Both the position numbers and the translations under genes were made by a program. A DNA stretch of 44,142 bases, taken from contig JAFLBO010000038.1 in assembly GCA_017303475.1 (NCBI GenBank), forward strand, positions 1 to 44,142. Direction: 5' to 3'. This DNA comes from Chitinophagales bacterium. Its GTDB lineage: Bacteria > Bacteroidota > Bacteroidia > Chitinophagales > Saprospiraceae. This document shows positions 42,701 through 44,142 of the stretch, piece after piece (positions within the stretch are counted from its first letter, which is position 1; each line of letters opens with the position of its first letter). The notes under the pieces are model-generated. The model did no database searches, was not told where the DNA came from, and saw only the letters and a program-made list of their open reading frames with translations.

Positions 42701-44142
42701 CGGTTCAGTTACCATGAGCAATAATGCCGCCAATGCGGTGAATGCTGCGGTAGACTTAAGCAAATTGATAAGTGTTGGAAATGATGTGAACCTCACGCGT
42801 ACTGCCGGCACGCTGAACCTGAACGCTCTGCAAACGGTGACGGATGTATTTACCCTCAGTACCAATAGCCTGCCGTCGTTAATTGCGCCGGTGTTGGCAA
42901 AAGTTGGCGGGGCATTTACGATTTCGGCCAATACCAGTCTTACCAATATAGATATTCCAACGCCATTTACGAGCAGTACTGCTTCATTATCGGTTACCGG
43001 TAATACAACATTGGCCACATCCAATATTGGACTCAAGTCAACCACTGGCAATGTAACTTTCAACACCAATGGAACGGCCGTAATTACCATTCATTTGCCT
43101 GAATTGACTTCCGTTGGTGGAAATTTGGTGATGAACAATGGTACAACCAGTGCTGTGAATGCCGATATTGACCTGTCTAAACTCGGATCTGTAACAGGAA
43201 ATATGCAACTGACCAGAACAGCGGCTACTATTTCAGGGGATGTGATGACCAGTGTGGGTGGTAATTTCGTATTTACCACCAACAACAGTTTTGTAAATCT
43301 GGACGAGGCTTTCCCGAATTTTGAAACGGTTGGCGGCAACCTGACTGTTCAGAACAACACGATGCTTGGCACCTGTTGTATTATTCCTTGTAAACTGACC
43401 GTTGGTGGCACAAAAACGGTCAGTGGCAACACGGGCAACTGTGCAACCCTTACAGCAGCTACAACGGCTTGTGGTCTTGACGAGGTTGGTGGCCCCGTTC
43501 CAACTGCCTCTACTGTAGCTTGTCTGAGCGAGGCGGTTGCCCCAACCTTGCCAGTAGTAAAGGATGGGTTGGGAAATGTTCAGCCTGATCCGGTTCCAGT
43601 TATTTCGGATAGCCCTGATCCCTTGACTTGTAATGGCATCAGGACATACACCTACACGTATGATGGCTGTCCGAATTTGGTATTTGTCTGGAGTTACACT
43701 TATACTATTGAAACACAGCACTTTACGGTGCCTGCTCCACAGGGAAGTACAGTGGCTTGCGCGGCGCTGGCCGTTCAGCCAACACCTCCAGCGGTGAATG
43801 ATAACTGCGGTAATCTACTCACTCCAGCAGGTCCGGTACAAGGCGGCACCTATGCAGGTTGTGAAGGCACTATTACTTACACCTGGACCTACACGGATTG
43901 CGAACAGAATACCCACAACTGGACCTACACCTATACCATTGAGGTAGAAGACTTTACGGTACCTGCTCCACAGGGAAGCACAGTGGCTTGCGCGGCTCAG
44001 GCCGTTCAGCCAACGCCACCAGCGGTGAATGATAACTGCGGTAATCCACTCACGCCAGCAGGTCCGGTACAAGGCGGCACCTATGCAGGTTGTGAAGGCA
44101 CCATCACCTACACCTGGACCTACACGGATTGCGAGCAGAATA
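36726..44142 (+). CDS. giant secreted beta-helix / receptor-L-domain / HYR-like protein, 3' end outside the window
   Basis: The frame is open from the ATG at 36726 to the window edge (2472 codons, no stop seen). A signal peptide covers about 1-36 (FFLKLACFILGISSVDAQ). Next comes a parallel beta-helix region (about 38-720) with pectin-lyase-like repeats (VHIEDGTYNQRVTVTKSVTLAGQ, NNVHDNGDSG, VSGNTVTGC), then a short all-beta segment. Two large homologous leucine-repeat blocks follow, at 39262-41010 and 41800-43400. Each starts with GCKYT-x-VxGSLTLxGN, as in receptor L domains, and ends with a LGxCCxIPCxLT cap. An Ig/PKD-like spacer lies between them (41180-41760). HYR-like repeats start near 43600. 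No T9SS tail can be seen because the gene is cut. The likely role is a surface adhesin or glycan-binding protein. Confidence 0.85.
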   Translation, partial: MSTSFYTITRTRQWDFKPVFFLKLACFILGISSVDAQVTNVNTAQNYSTLQSAVDAASVGDVLRMDANLSEGLVTVNKAVTIDGNGFTLSSTSVNWGLHVASSGISITGLTLQNAGTFGIITGCGADMLSVTNTTVTNCGGSGFALNGSDNLTLTSITSTNNDGNGVSISDCNNVTINGLTTSGNAFPGGFSAGVGIFSEGDDCPPAGTSNVSITGTVSIAEPVPVYEQVIAGSITGTSVPASVASHFTAVANAQRYYMSNLANAYTVAASLLAAPFSTPVDLVHVEEVSSGDKYVNDLLAPPPPQIGTYTLSINAAITYAQAGKIVHIEDGTYNQRVTVTKSVTLAGQTEAGTVLNGTGLGLGKGISISSGVTDVTIQDLTVQNYSGSSGNADAGIYGNGGNNHLTVQRVTIQNNVGGSGFYANGPVDYVTINDVTSSGHTVGARGIVIWNGLKSHITITNCEVFNNNCCGIELQDGSASGVTMSNNNVHDNGDSGMSAVGLNGSVGSNLISDNTVTNNGRFGIEIKNPNGSSTVSGNTVSRTLPIGAEARDLAGIAVFRRGVLAGNVDVPNGVTVSSNIVSGFEQPSSSEGFGIVIEGLNHTVSGNTVTGCDVGLQQQAGHTPYPGDGNQNNIADEYFGRGNTQMTCGNTISGNSISGNVVNTRDKLVGGGIVTNTTTNEQFCAIQPAIDDAETLAGHTLAIQEGAYVENVDGTLKAVSLSPGNSPGCVTISGNLTLNAGNTLVMEVLGATACTGYDQFVVNGVVTLNGAVLDLSLSYGLLHNDQIMLIQNDGTDDVVGKFAQGNSITVGGDTYYINYKGGTGNDVVLSRVCADVCGGAITYTGTIIISTQTQLNNFKNAAGCKYTSIVGSLTLDGNGNAATAADVPGSDPILDLCNLQELVSVSGNLVIRDFNLPENPDNLSDLGKLTTVGGAATIGSTNVNDNNLFGAINLPVLSTVNTGLTVVNNTTATSLSLGALTAITSNDINITDNVALQTIAIGANGGLTIARDFLINGNDATMLSSISSTVTSVGRNLTFDNNNMSSGATITLNGLTSVGGYLLIDDIATGTLDLPVLHTVTTNIYVRNNDDGLLTLKLPALTTGPTNDVLITNNNVLETINTTGSNFTVGRDLNISANNDGNTLPTGLSTVNLSGLTQVTRDVIIANTNRNTAGADVNLPNLVNVGRNFRIEQVANRIQASASGLTVGGYANIDDNNSLCALDLSGLVSVAQYLAVTDNYDACGTQSVNLTNLQTVGTYLYVTGNDDIPAVLFEDLTAVNGLDASNRSIDITNNDLEMTSVAFPVLNTALSGEFRVNGNANLGAISAPQLPSVGEDFRLEDNNLVSTIDFSALTTVTGVFNLDDEDLLTDLTKLPVLSAVNGNMSITNNAVLTSLDGMGSLVTVGGALAVTGNVQLGQCCVIPCQLTSISGVPGPFNPGVNLNPAGVSISGNKSFVTGGRCVNRTGPNDSGFNVAKAACAVTITAFTHTENSGLAPDDADICSGASITFTVTASSASGNLTYLYFIDKDKSATLTGGDITLYDGPDAAFTYDPSTDLVNLDEVRVIATNSGDYCSATSEAIAFTVNELPVVASIDLEAGSACAGGMIDVTATIANGTPMYTYSWTVANGPGNGTFNTNSSNPTIFTGTTAGDITLQVVVTDAKGCSATGTELTEVTPTGNNCGPTVFAGNKTINTQAEMDAFLSAGCKYTEVTGSLTLNGNSATDPITNFCNLSELQKVGGVLTIRRFTDPLNPSNLGELANLQMVGNGVGNDNLVIGGSVADQNTAFSTIELAGLASVGNGGMTIAYNPGVTQISMPLLTVVGNSTAHNLTIQNNGTAVSSIQLPVLATVGGDVSMNNLVDHTISANINLGGLTTIGDDMNLTRTAASVNLAALQSVDAVTVTLNAGLTTLQANALATATGAMAITNNLALTSIAMSTPFAGNTASLTISGNTALITIDLGVSNVTGNLTVSTNGTGVTQIDLDDLLTVGGSVTMSNNAANAVNAAVDLSKLISVGNDVNLTRTAGTLNLNALQTVTDVFTLSTNSLPSLIAPVLAKVGGAFTISANTSLTNIDIPTPFTSSTASLSVTGNTTLATSNIGLKSTTGNVTFNTNGTAVITIHLPELTSVGGNLVMNNGTTSAVNADIDLSKLGSVTGNMQLTRTAATISGDVMTSVGGNFVFTTNNSFVNLDEAFPNFETVGGNLTVQNNTMLGTCCIIPCKLTVGGTKTVSGNTGNCATLTAATTACGLDEVGGPVPTASTVACLSEAVAPTLPVVKDGLGNVQPDPVPVISDSPDPLTCNGIRTYTYTYDGCPNLVFVWSYTYTIETQHFTVPAPQGSTVACAALAVQPTPPAVNDNCGNLLTPAGPVQGGTYAGCEGTITYTWTYTDCEQNTHNWTYTYTIEVEDFTVPAPQGSTVACAAQAVQPTPPAVNDNCGNPLTPAGPVQGGTYAGCEGTITYTWTYTDCEQN
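43722..44142 (+). repeat. nearly identical 231-bp (77-aa) tandem HYR-like repeats
   Basis: The unit beginning FTVPAPQGSTVACAA starts at 43722 and again at 43953, a period of 231 bp. The two copies differ at only a few bases; protein changes include AL to AQ and NLLTP to NPLTP. Each unit has the paired cysteines and the DNCGN and YTWTYTDC patterns of HYR-like domains. The second copy runs off the window, so the copy number is unknown. Confidence 0.92.

Noticed and set aside
26640..43721. Many minus-strand open frames of 60-258 codons opposite the two giant genes
   Set aside because: They are antisense shadows of repetitive, Thr/Val/Asn-rich coding DNA. None has a family pattern or a plausible start region.

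Overview
The window looks like chromosome from a Bacteroidota bacterium, most likely of the Saprospiria/Saprospiraceae type. This rests on very large secreted repeat proteins (HYR-like, PKD-like, cohesin and dockerin modules), C-terminal type IX secretion (T9SS) sorting domains, a CarboxypepD-plug TonB receptor, TAnnTTTG-type promoter boxes and a GldN-like protein. The placement is an inference from gene content. I saw no rRNA, tRNA, CRISPR array, transposase or phage gene.

Layout. 1-9.3 kb: a secreted GH32 fructan hydrolase (+) faces a minus-strand block made of a ScfR-type XRE regulator, an RluA-family pseudouridine synthase, a RibF joined in frame to a GT2 glycosyltransferase, and a secreted M28 peptidase with a T9SS tail. 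Divergent from that block is a GldN-like secreted protein. 9.3-12.6 kb: a MarR regulator divergent from a TonB-dependent receptor. 12.7-16.5 kb: a small sulfur module (SQR-like flavoprotein, TusE/DsrC-like carrier, DsrE2) followed by an atypical pyruvate-kinase-barrel protein. 16.7-22.6 kb: a fatty acid desaturase, an unrecognised 132-aa protein, an unrecognised 827-aa secreted protein and a LamG protein that runs directly into carB (22.6-25.6 kb). 26.1-44.1 kb: two giant secreted proteins. The first is 3387 aa, with cohesin-like, HYR-like, dockerin-like and T9SS modules. The second is a beta-helix/receptor-L-domain/HYR-like protein that runs off the window after 2472 codons.

How genes work together. 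The SQR-like enzyme, TusE-like carrier and DsrE2 form a plausible sulfide oxidation and persulfide relay, with a TGAC-N4-GTCA palindrome upstream. The MarR/receptor pair is a typical local regulator and target. The GH32 enzyme, M28 peptidase and two giant proteins fit a life of polymer degradation and surface attachment.

The most unusual signal is between the genes. Many gaps hold a repeat cassette with a 7-16 bp period, often arranged as two long inverted arms, and the sequence differs from gap to gap. These cassettes sit tight against stop and start codons. At 1.74-1.88 kb one supplies the stop codons of both convergent genes. At 4.10-4.18 kb one abuts the rluA start codon. A two-copy palindromic unit lies in frame inside carB, and a perfect 54-bp-stem hairpin follows carB. 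This is the best candidate for an undescribed system in the window.
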